Below, one piece after another: positions 10,496-19,632 of a stretch of DNA of 64,000 nt; position 1 is the first letter of the stretch; the number at the start of each line of letters is the position of its first letter. The stretch spans positions 19,778,001 through 19,842,000 of the forward strand of contig OZ017803.1 of the NCBI GenBank assembly GCA_963969395.1. Reading direction: 5' to 3'. A model generated the notes under the pieces. The model saw only the letters and a program-made list of their open reading frames with translations. It had not been told where the DNA came from and did not search any database. Origin of the DNA: Pseudoscleropodium purum. Its lineage: Eukaryota > Streptophyta > Bryopsida > Hypnales > Brachytheciaceae. Made by a program: the position numbers and the translations under genes.

Positions 10496-12154
10496 ATGCC
10501 TCAGCTACGTAGGTCGAGACAAGCGAGTCCCTCTAGAGGCGAGGTGAAGCTCCGGAAAGTCATTCCGGTTATTCCCTCCACAGAGCCGGAAAAGGCTGAA
10601 CTCATGGATGATCTCAAATCCATGGGTTGCGTAGGGTTTGCCGAGAAACCTTGGGGTTTTAGGGAGGAGAGAATGGTCAAGGAGCTCCTCGGAAAGTTGT
10701 CCAACCAGTTTGACAACACCGTGAGGGGAGCTCCCGTCAGCTGGAACGAGGGGATGTGGAGAGCGGTTTACGGTTTCCGGGCAGGAGGTTTGGGAATGGC
10801 GAGCCGGAAGGATGAGTTTGTCCGAGGGAAGTTCAAGGGAGCCGTCAACCCGAAGGACGGATACGCGGTCGAGGATTGCGTGGATGACCGACACCGTCGG
10901 CTCCTGCAATTCCTGGTTCCGGTTCTTCACCCGGAAAAGCCGACCAGGGTGACGATCACCCTCGGCAACACCATTTTCGGTGCCCTCAGTGGTACCCGGA
11001 AAGTGGATTGGGCACGGATCATTTCCGATCTCGTGGCCCAGCTGGTTAGTAGGGTTGGGAAGAAAAGGGCCACTCCAGTGTGCCCTTACCTCTTCCACCT
11101 CTATCGGGAGAACCAAGTCCTCACCGATACGGAGGAGAGGGCGTGGAAGACGCAGGAAGTGCTCCTGAAGTATGGGGAGTCGGAGACGGATGACGAGGCG
11201 GAATCCGATTCCGGGTCAGACCGGGAGTCCAACGAGGAAGAGGAGGAGCCGATGCCGCCGATCAAGCGACAGAAGCTGACACCTCCACACAAGCGCGGGA
11301 CGCCTCCCGGTCAAGACAAACCGGCCTCGGAGGAGAAACCGGAAGCCGAGAAGACCAATTCCGGGGGAGATCCGAATATGCAAGATCCGTTCAACGGTCT
11401 GATCAACGTCCTCTGCAACATCAGGGCAGATTGGGAGGTCAAGCACAGGACGCTTGCGGCAATCGGCAAGTTGGTGGGTGCTGCACCGGACAACAACTTG
11501 GCGGAACAAGTGGCGCAATGCATCACGAATCCGGAAGAGACCCGGAAGCAGGAAGCCGAGATCCGCCGGTTGCAGGAGGAGGTAGATAAACTGAAGGCAA
11601 CACTTTTTGCCTATCAGGAAGACGTGACAGCCGCTCGGGAGATGGCGGAGGAGACTCGGAAGGTGGCCGAGCAGATCAAGGCGGTCCTGGGAGAGACCGG
11701 AACGGTAGCGGCCAAGGCGAAGCTCTTCGACGAGAAGATCCACGAAGAGAAGAAACTATCCGGTTCCCGGATGGTCCGGATTCTCGCGGACTTCGCCGAG
11801 CAGGTGGAGACGGCAATGGTGGAGGGGCGGAAGGCAGCGGACCGGATCGAGGAGAGCAGCCGGAAGCTGACGGGAGCGACGTGCGACAAAGGTATTCACC
11901 TTTCGGACATCTCACTACCGGACCTCTTTCCGGATACAACTATGGCGAAAGACAGGAAGGATTGGACTCCTGAGTCCAAGAAGTCTGCACGGACTGGGAC
12001 TCCGGGCACGAGACCGGATATCACCATCGACCTGGAGTCTCCACCCGAACCGAATCCTGCGGAGGGGGAACGGGTCCGGAATTTGAGTGAAGTTTTCGAG
12101 AAGCTAGTCCCGGAGACCGGAAGCCCAACGATAGGATCTAGAGTTGTAGGGTAG
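10496..12154 (+). CDS. LTR-borne acidic coiled-coil protein (intact copy)
   Basis: 552 residues from the first ATG of the frame; the GTG six bases upstream is not a plausible plant start. I do not recognise the family with confidence; the N-terminal half recalls the putative plant transposon (gag-like) domain. In order: a basic N-terminus (LRRSRQ); a globular part to about residue 225 with GTRKVDWARIISDLVAQLV and CPYLFHLYRENQVLTDTEE; an acidic tract at about 228-252; a basic patch IKRQK at about 256-260 that could act as a nuclear signal; then a helical, heptad-like region at about 346-460 (EIRRLQEEVDKLKATLFAYQ and ADFAEQVETAMVEGRKAADR). No reverse transcriptase, integrase, protease or zinc knuckle is seen. 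It lies between the LTR's two TATA boxes, so it would be transcribed from the U3 part by its own promoter. Two sibling copies share one nonsense codon. Confidence 0.7.
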   Translation: MPQLRRSRQASPSRGEVKLRKVIPVIPSTEPEKAELMDDLKSMGCVGFAEKPWGFREERMVKELLGKLSNQFDNTVRGAPVSWNEGMWRAVYGFRAGGLGMASRKDEFVRGKFKGAVNPKDGYAVEDCVDDRHRRLLQFLVPVLHPEKPTRVTITLGNTIFGALSGTRKVDWARIISDLVAQLVSRVGKKRATPVCPYLFHLYRENQVLTDTEERAWKTQEVLLKYGESETDDEAESDSGSDRESNEEEEEPMPPIKRQKLTPPHKRGTPPGQDKPASEEKPEAEKTNSGGDPNMQDPFNGLINVLCNIRADWEVKHRTLAAIGKLVGAAPDNNLAEQVAQCITNPEETRKQEAEIRRLQEEVDKLKATLFAYQEDVTAAREMAEETRKVAEQIKAVLGETGTVAAKAKLFDEKIHEEKKLSGSRMVRILADFAEQVETAMVEGRKAADRIEESSRKLTGATCDKGIHLSDISLPDLFPDTTMAKDRKDWTPESKKSARTGTPGTRPDITIDLESPPEPNPAEGERVRNLSEVFEKLVPETGSPTIGSRVVG

Positions 12155-12305
12155 ATAGGATTTTAATTTCAGTTAGGAGTAGGAGCGGATCCAGATCCGG
12201 ATCCGGCTCAACAGTATTAGGTTAGACCGGAAGTTAGATTTAGGTGGCGGCGGACCCCCACGGGTTTTCCGCTCCTTTTTGTGCTTTTAGGGTTTTTACC
12301 CTTTG

Positions 12306-12313
12306 TATATAAA
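12306..12313 (+). promoter_or_regulatory. Second TATA box, candidate LTR promoter
   Basis: TATATAAA about 150 bp after the LTR gene, equivalent to 4449-4456 and 6731-6738. In copy 1 the truncation falls about 50 bp after it. Confidence 0.5.
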
Positions 12314-15312
12314 TCGGTTCCTGCGATGGGAATTGGGAGTTGTTCATTTTGCAAACTTCTTGTACCTTTCTATTCTCTTCGTTGTGTATCTCTCTCCAGC
12401 GCGACAGGATTGTATGATGTGGAGTTAGGATAGTACGAGTTGGTTTGCAAGTGATTTCTCCCCTTGGTGTTTATTTTCCGATCCTAGGTGCATGTGAGTA
12501 GGTACCAAAGAGTTGGGAGTGAACTTAGTTCCTCAGCACGTCTAGAGTTTGAGATTCCGGGTGAGAAAGCCGTTGTTAGGCTAGGCGGGTAGGGAGGGAT
12601 TCCTTAGCTGCGCTAGAACTCCCGGGTGGGAAATCCGGTTGAGTGTCCGATCTCCTGTGAGGTCTCACCACCCGTATGGGTAACGGAAGAACTTTAGTTG
12701 ATGTTGGAACGGACGGGTGCACTTGTAACCACCTATCTTCGTACGGATCGGAAGTAGCATCAAGGTCGTTGTAGTACGAGAGGGTCGAGTGTGGAGTCTT
12801 TGTGTGACCTACGACCCGGATTGCTATCTGGGTTGTTGTGAAGGACCAAACCGGATCCGGATTAACTTAGGAGTTTAGAAGGTAGGACAGTGGGTCTTCA
12901 GCCACTATAAGTCACGGAAGGAGTGGTGGGCCTACCACTCTCAAAATTAAGCGGCGACCCCTCTGATGGTGAAACAGAGGCAAAACCAAACCGGATAGGA
13001 TTACGGGTACAGGATGACCATCCGGACCGGATTGGTCAGGACAGATTTCCAGGATCGGAAGTTGTGAGATCCTGGGATTTGGGTATTTGTACGGACCGGA
13101 TAGTTAGTAGGACCGGAAGAAGGAGTAATCCGGTCTGTAGTTATCCGGTGTGGTGGTATTTCTGGTTCTAGATCTAGGACCGGAAAGTAAGATTGGGATA
13201 CTGACTGAGCTTAACTGCTTAATAGAGCTAGATACTTCACAGGATCTCGTGGGTTCGATCTTTAGAGTCACTTAGTTATACTCTAGAGCGATTTTTGTGA
13301 GTATAATGGGGAATTGACCTGCCCTGTGCTGCGACAATGCTCATTTCAAAAACGTAGAGGTCAAGGCCATAGGGAGCAATTTCTCAAAATGCATAGAATG
13401 TGACTTCCTGGTAGAGTTCATTGCAAAGTATCCAAGAGGTTGTGATGAGTGGCAGGCCCTGGTCGACGACAGACAGAGACATCTCAATTACCAGCGCGCT
13501 TGTAGAAATGTATACAGTGGATGGACCGCACAGTCGATGCAAAATCCATCAGAGTTCCTCTGCATTATTCATGACAAAATGGACACCACAAAGACTGCCA
13601 TTCCGAGGATGCAGCGCATCACCAAGGCCACCGCAGGGCTAGGGCAAATACCAATCTCGTGTACGGGAATGCTCACACATGGACATAGAGATGGCGCGTA
13701 TGCACATTACTCCACATCACTCTGGCCTGGGGATTCAAATTTCACAATTTCGTCCATCTGCAGGGTCCTCAGGGCCCTAGAACTACCACCTGTTCGGGAG
13801 TTCAAGATCCTCTTCTCGACTCCACTACTAAACACCTTCTTCGAGGCTCTGCTTCATGGGAAATTGAGATGCAACTCGTCAATCCCGTAGGCCTCGGACA
13901 TGGTGATCGACGCAGCAAGACCAGGACGACCTCAGGTCCCACTTCCGAGGAAACTGTTCTTGCAACTTGACAATTCAGCAAAGGACAACAAAAATCGATT
14001 CCTCATGGCTTTCTGCTCACTGCTCACTGCCAGGCGCATATTCAAGGAAGTTTCAGTGGGGTTCCTTATTGTCGGGCATACGCACGAAGACATTGATGTA
14101 CACTTCAGTTATCTCTCTAAACTGATCAAAAGGAAGAACACATACGTACTTGCGGATCTCATGAAGGTGTTCATGGATTCACAGAAGACTGTAGCCTTCA
14201 TTCCGGAGTTCGTGCAAGAAGTGGCGGACTTCAAATCATACTTCAAGGGCTTCCATCATGATGGGGTGAACAAAATCATCGGGCTCGGAGATAAACACCT
14301 CTTCAAGTTCTACGTCGTGGAGGATGGTGTGGATCGTGGATGGCCGGTCATGAGGTACAAGCTCAGGGCCACAGATTCTTCGTGGCTGCCTCTTGGTGCA
14401 CCTGTCAAAATGTGGACAGTGGACAAAAATGGACAACCCAATATTCCACAGGGGGACCCTCGACCTGTGCCTTTCAAGGCACTCTGGGGGAATGTGGACA
14501 TTAATACCAGAAGGCGAAATGCAGAAAAGGAAGTCGCAAGGGCTACAGAGTGCAATGAGAAACAGACATTCATCAAAAACGGAATAGCAAAGTTCATTGA
14601 GTTCTGGAAATCGGGAATGGCCAGAGATAGACGGTACGCACAGGAAATGGCAGGCTGTGTGGCTTACTGGGAAAGAATTCAATCAGAGATCAATTCGGCG
14701 CTGCCTCAAACTCCTGCATTGCTTCAAGAAGGATTATGGCCGCTCTCTGACTGGACAAGAGATCACACGTCGACTTTTGTAGACAAGGGGGGGGAGGAGA
14801 ATTATTCAATAGACACCACTCCGGAGGATGAAGGGGATCCCACTCCATACTGCGGACTTGCGAAGGACAGGCCGCGCTTGAGATTCAATCCATTCAGGGA
14901 TGTTCTGCTCGGAGACTTTGTTCTTTGTCGACCATGTCACAACAATCATCTGCCCGTCTGGCTGGGACAGGTACTCCAATGTGTGGACATGTCTCCGAGG
15001 CCCACGTATGGTAATTTTAAAATTGAGTGGTGGACTTCGATGAAAGCCAAGAGGGAGTCAAAAGCGCTCATTGCGAGGGAGTGCTGGACCCGAAGATGGC
15101 ACAAGGAACTTTGTCTTCCGCAGATGGTCCATGTCAACATTGTCTTGTACTCGCACAAAATGCCCTCGCATGCAAAGAAAGGACCTCCCACATCTCATGT
15201 CATCCCGGAGGCATCCGTTGCTGCTGCTATTGCGAATCTGGAGGCCGCGGGGGCAGCTTTGGACAGAGATGCAGACGAGGACGGAGAGGATTACTAACAT
15301 ATCGCCTCGGAC

Positions 15313-15333
15313 CTATCGGCTGCCAGCCAATAC
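15313..15333. repeat. 21-bp palindrome, degraded
   Basis: Left arm CTATCGGCTG, right arm CAGCCAATAC; two mismatches. Confidence 0.8.
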
Positions 15334-15397
15334 AATAGTTTAGCTCTGGAGTTGTGTCACCATCACATTGCTAGACGAATCCAAGTCCTCGCTGCAG

Positions 15398-15418
15398 GTG
15401 TCGGCTGCCAGCCGATAC
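15398..15418. repeat. 21-bp palindrome
   Basis: Left arm GTGTCGGCTG, right arm CAGCCGATAC; one G-T pair, otherwise complete. Confidence 0.9.
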
Positions 15419-15762
15419 TAAGGGCTTCGCTGCATGTCGATCGCATGGTTCTTGAACAGGATGTTTTCACTTCAGGATGATTACATGCATATCCACAATA
15501 TTTACTCATTTGTGGATGTGCCTTCATATCTTTTAGGGTGTGCCTTCATATCTTATAGGTTGTGACTATAAGTCTTATGACTAGTCAGTTTTGACATTTT
15601 TAATATGTACCCGTTGGCTGCTGACAAATCACATTTATTTGAATCTCCTATGGGGACCATGTTACAACTGTTTTATCTTCAGTGCACAGGCGATTTGCTC
15701 ATTTCTCTATCTTTCATGTTCGTTGTCCTGCTTTTTGGTTTTGCGCACTTTACTATGCTGTC

Positions 15763-15783
15763 TTATCGGCTGCCAACCTATAT
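15763..15783. repeat. 21-bp palindrome, degraded; the last in the window
   Basis: Left arm TTATCGGCTG, right arm CAACCTATAT. No full copy was found beyond this point. Confidence 0.7.
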
Positions 15784-16534
15784 GTCAATGGGCACGGGAT
15801 GGGTGCACGGTCATAGGCACCGATTCTGCTATTGCATAAAAACCGGTCCAAAATACAACAATCCACTTTTTTTTTGTACCCTCAGTTCTTCTGAACAAGG
15901 TGTGGGTGGGCTGCCGACACTTTTTAATCATTTGAAGCATGTTCTCTACCTTTTTTAATGTGGCTATGGACTATGAATTTGTCCATAATTTGTGCAATTG
16001 TCCATAATTAGTTAAATATAGGTTTAAGAGAAGATTTCCCTCCATGGTTTACATCGGGCTATGCCTCACATCATTAAGAATTTTTCTGGAAAAAAACACT
16101 TTTTTGCATTAGGAAAAATATCAACCCTCAAAAGGGCTGTTCGAGTTGAGGAGTTCCCAACAATGGATTTCATAGCCCTATAAGGAACAATGCTTCATAT
16201 TCAACATTAAATATTTTAAATATTTTAAAATAATTAAATTAATATGATAATAATAATTTGAAAAAGGGTAGGCTTACGTGGTTACACTAATGTTACATCA
16301 AATCTGAAAATTTTGTAATTTTATATTAATTTTTTGAAAACTTTTTATAATATTTCAAAAATATTATAATTGAATTGTCTTGCACTAATCAAGCCTTGCA
16401 ATTTGCTAACCAAAAAATTTAAAAATAAATAAAGAATAAAGTGAATTTACAAGAGTTAGAAGTTGATAATGAATTCATTCAGTATTTTTAAGTTGTATAG
16501 GAAATGTAATAAAATATATCCCAATAAAAAGTTT

Positions 16535-16819
16535 GCAACCATTAGAGGATTTTTGGGCCCTCGGGAGGGCTATGAGTTCCCAAACTATAGGAACAACCCT
16601 ATAGAGGCCCATGGTAGGTCATGATGTGGCATAGCAATTGCCATGTTTGAAAATAATAGGGTTTTTTTTTCAGTTTTTTTCTTCATTTCAAGATTAGTTA
16701 ATATTTTTTTTTTTAAATTGTTGGAAATAGTCATTCCCCAAAAATTGCAAGGGGAGAAGTTTGCAACGCACCTACTTGAAATAGCCCTCTTGAGGGTCCA
16801 GAAATCCTCTAATGCTTGC
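16535..16819. mobile_element. MITE-like element with CATTAGAGG ends, copy 1
   Basis: 285 bp. The left end GCAACCATTAGAGGATTTTT matches the reversed right end GCAAGCATTAGAGGATTTCT, and the match runs about 39 bp with five differences, to GAGGGCTAT. The interior is AT-rich with a GATGTGGCATAGCAATTGCCA motif. No coding. The target duplication is unclear. Confidence 0.65.
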
Positions 16820-17439
16820 CAATTCTAATGTACATTCAATTTTCCCCAAATTTTACTATGTTCATAGACTCTTCCCATAATCTTTTTTGCAACTCCATAA
16901 TAAGGATTAACTCAAATAAATTTACCATATTATAAACATGAATCCAACACTATAGTAAAATGAAGCCAATTGATTTTGAGGACGTGCACCACCCCAATGT
17001 CATAATAATGGTCATTTTCAATCATCCACCAATAAACTTGAACCTCTTTTAACCCCTACATGCGTAAAGCACCACTTCCCCTAATTGTGTTAATTTAATA
17101 TTCATGTAGAACTGGTAGAACCTAAGACATTACAAGAATGAGAAGTCATGCCTTGTATAAGATATATGTGTTTTATATTGAAACCAATTACAACTAAACA
17201 TAGTTGCTATTATCAAACATAAAATTTTTATTAATCTTATTGATAATAGAGAGAAAATTGTAACACACTTTAACATGCATTATTAGGACATTGTATGAAT
17301 AAGTTATAAATTTTTGAAGTATTTTTTTTAGGGTACCCCAAATTAATACTAGACTCTCATAGACTCTCATGGTTTAATTGTGTACATCTCATGTAATCAA
17401 TATCTTGGAACAAGTGATGCTTTTTGGTCCTAATATAGG

Positions 17440-18000
17440 TGTTGCATTTGAAAGCTAGATGTTGGTTATGGGTCTACATACCTTAACCCATAAACGATGC
17501 TACAAACATTTTATATCCAATGAATGATAGAGAATCCTTTTATATGTAGGACAAAAGTGCAACTATTTATCCTCAAAACTTTGTTGTGAATAAGGAAGGT
17601 CTTCTACACATTAGAGAATTTCTGGAGGTCGGGAGTGTTGTTTTAGGCCTGTTTTCCTAACCCTGTTCCTGTTGTCAGTGTTGTTTTTTTAGGAAAAACA
17701 ATTTTGAAATTTAAAAAAAAATTTAGAATGGAAAAAAATTAGAAAATGAAAAAACTTCATTTTTTTTTAATTTTTTTTTGTTGATGTAGCAATTGCCATG
17801 CCACATCAAGCAGTAGCTAATGAGGCTATTCCCTTGATACTGATAGCTTGGGGAACTCGCAACCCTTTGAAGTTGCTGAAAATCCTTTAATGATAGTTCA
17901 ACTTCCAATGAGTGCTTTTGCATATTTTTAAGCCAATGATTCCCATAGTATCCAAAAGAATGATTTTTGCAATCACCAATCCATCCTTTAAGGGTTAAAT
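17440..18000 (-). repeat. Inverted copy of an AT-rich dispersed repeat, split by a MITE
   Basis: 17.44-17.60 kb and 17.89-18.00 kb, read on the minus strand, match 49.44-49.70 kb (CCTTTAGGGTTTAAAGGATG region and the following text). The match is interrupted by the element at 17609-17892. A further related stretch is at 62.64-62.80 kb. Confidence 0.6.
17609..17892. mobile_element. MITE-like element with CATTAGA ends, copy 2
   Basis: 284 bp with ends CATTAGAGAATTTCTGGAGG and, reversed, CATTAAAGGATTTTCAGCAA. It shares the AGCAATTGCCATG interior motif with copy 1. It interrupts a repeat that is uninterrupted near 49.55 kb. Confidence 0.6.
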
Positions 18001-19080
18001 GGTCTTAAAGGCCTATCCTCCCTTGCTGTAAGTTTCATATGAAGTCAAAACTGAGAATGAAGGACCCACCCTTAACCCTAAAGTGCTCCAACATCCATAT
18101 TTTGGACAATGAATAGACCATTGTTGTTTAGGGTTTTCAGAAAGGTGTTGTTTAGTCGAGCAAACTTTTCATTCATCCAATCCAATACTTGAATCTTGAA
18201 GAGAAAACCTTCCTTCATGACCAATTTCTTGAAATTGCAGTAAATGATATTTCTGTAAAAAGATATAAGCCAAAATGTGCAAAAAATTGAAAAAAGAATT
18301 GAGGCGTTTAGGGGTTAAACCAAGAGTTTCTTTTTTGCGATACACAACCGTGAGCACAATCTGATTGTCCCTCAAGAATCTAGCGGCAGACATTGACAAC
18401 GGGAATAACTGTGTATTGAATTTTTTTATTTTTTAAACTGCCTCAATCGTCCAAAAATTCATGATTCTTTCCGATTTAGCCGCAATCCATGCAAGTTATT
18501 CGATTCAAATTCGATTCAACCGCAATCCATGTATTTCTGGACGTCAAGTCTACAATGAAGACCCACAGTAATGTTCAACCGCCAAGTCTACATTGAAGAC
18601 CCACAAAAATGACTAATCGTTTGTGTGGGTCCTCAAATGCCAAGATTGCTCCAGCAATTGCTTACAAGAATGTTTAAAATATGGAAATCTAATGATATGG
18701 AACTATGTTTCAGCGCTTGAAATGCCTCCATTATGTGTGGTTACCTGAAAGGCTGAATCTTGACACTCTTACCAAATGAGCCCAAAGCGGATTGCAAGCC
18801 GGGCTGAGTTGGGCAACATCACCAACGGTCCCGATGCTCATTTCATCTGGAATAATGAGGGTATCAAGAAAATTAAGAAGACTGAGTAACCAACACTAGA
18901 TAAGTTAAGAGCAGATTGTGACTGAGTTTGCAGGTGTAAGATACCGTAAACTAGCATCATTTCTTGCAAATCTCGTAATAACTGTAAATGGAAAAAATTA
19001 AGTTTAAATTTAACCAAGTTTTTAACTCGATGTTGGCAAGAAAACTACAGTAGTGAACTCGCGGCACCAATCCCAGCAGC
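18001..19080. other. Gene-free stretch
   Basis: AT-rich, with AGGACCCACC and CCAATCCATG-type short repeats. I see no gene. The part beyond about 19.0 kb probably belongs to the 3' end of the RRM gene transcript. Confidence 0.4.
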
Positions 19081-19084
19081 AGAA

Positions 19085-19385
19085 TACAATAGTCTTGGAA
19101 TTTCTCAAGTAAGCGACATCACAGTACAGTAGTCTTGGCAATAATGACCTTCGTATTTCTCACGCCAGCAACATCGAGTACAGCTTTCGAAAAGCAGAAG
19201 ATGGAAATTGCTACAGTGGCAGAATACGATAGTCTTGAATGACCTCGAATTCCTCAAGCAAACAACATCAAAGTACAGTTCTTGAAAAGTAGGGAAAGTT
19301 GCATCATGTCTTAATGACTTCGAAATCCTCTAGCAAATAACATCGAAAATACAGCTTTTTTTAAAAGCAGGGAACGAAATCACTA
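19085..19385. repeat. Degenerate tandem repeat downstream of the RRM gene
   Basis: Three to four copies of a roughly 85-90 bp unit sharing AATGACYTCG, TYCTCAAGCAAACAACATC and ACAGCTTTTGAAAAGCAGGG motifs. It lies just beyond the gene's stop on the minus strand, so it may be in the 3' UTR. Confidence 0.6.
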
Positions 19386-19632
19386 CAGCGCCACAAGGAC
19401 TGCTTGCAAGTACTTGAGATTTCCTCCTCCCAAAAGACAGATGATTCATATTCTGGACCATACTGCCCGCTCTGGTCTTCGCCAAAGAGTTCCATGCATT
19501 TTTCATCAGCCTCAAAGTCTGACGTGGATATTCCCCATCCGCCAACCACTTCCTAACATTGCCAGGATTCAGTTATGCCAACTCACAAGCTGGTCAGCAA
19601 ACACCAACTGAAAGGCAGCGCTTTCTACAAGC

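Larger units (their letters stand above)
10053..13336 (+). mobile_element. Single full-length LTR (copy 3) inside the DUF7869 gene
   Basis: 3284 bp from TGTCGCAGC to GCTGCGACA, flanked by the 5-bp duplication ATGCT (10048-10052 and 13337-13341). No second terminal direct repeat, primer-binding site or pol sequence is present, so this fits a solo LTR left by recombination. It holds two TATA boxes and an intact 552-codon gene. The short inverted ends also allow a DNA transposon with 5-bp duplications; the TG...CA ends and the partial-plus-full composite elsewhere favour an LTR. Insertion lies nine codons into the second exon of the host gene. Confidence 0.75.
7856..15297 (+). pseudogene. DUF7869-type transposon gene, broken by two stops and an LTR insertion
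   Basis: Three blocks lie in one continuous frame: 7856-9787, 10026-10052 and 13342-15297, about 1300 codons. The first two are joined by a GTAAGT...TTGCAG intron (9788-10025). The last two are parted only by the LTR at 10053-13336 plus one ATGCT duplicate, and removing these rejoins AAT GCT CAT in frame. Damage: TGA at 8111-8113 and TAG at 13888-13890. The start has an SH3-like stretch (KGVVVALTLEGLYYSGRAVV); the middle is acidic/Ser-rich, followed by a Cys cluster (KCCKLRCC) and a VCENAWYIIHGVSRS block. The 3' block has CIIHDKMDTTKTAIPRM, LQLDNSAKDNKNRF (13957-13998) and VGHTHEDID (14071-14097). I recall these as the DUF7869 signature common in plant mobile DNA and suspected to be nuclease-like; the activity is unproven. 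Palindromes lie in both exons and intron. Confidence 0.75.
15298..16000. other. 3' flank of the DUF7869 pseudogene
   Basis: Gene-free. It carries the last three palindromes and a 24-bp direct repeat (GTGTGCCTTCATATCTT) at 15517-15562. From about 15.8 kb the base composition turns AT-rich, marking the edge of the transposon block. Confidence 0.5.

Noticed and set aside
2202..13336. Classical DNA transposon with terminal inverted repeats TGTCGCAGC
   Set aside because: No transposase was seen; the 9-10 bp inverted ends, TG...CA, 5-bp duplication and the partial-plus-full composite fit an LTR better. Not fully excluded.
766..15343. Conserved peptide motif YRLPADT
   Set aside because: It appears in many unrelated frames on both strands because the 21-bp palindrome reads this way in one frame; it is not a protein family.
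766..15783. CRISPR-like array from repeated palindromes
   Set aside because: The spacing is irregular (tens to thousands of bases), copies sit inside exons, and the host is a plant nuclear genome.
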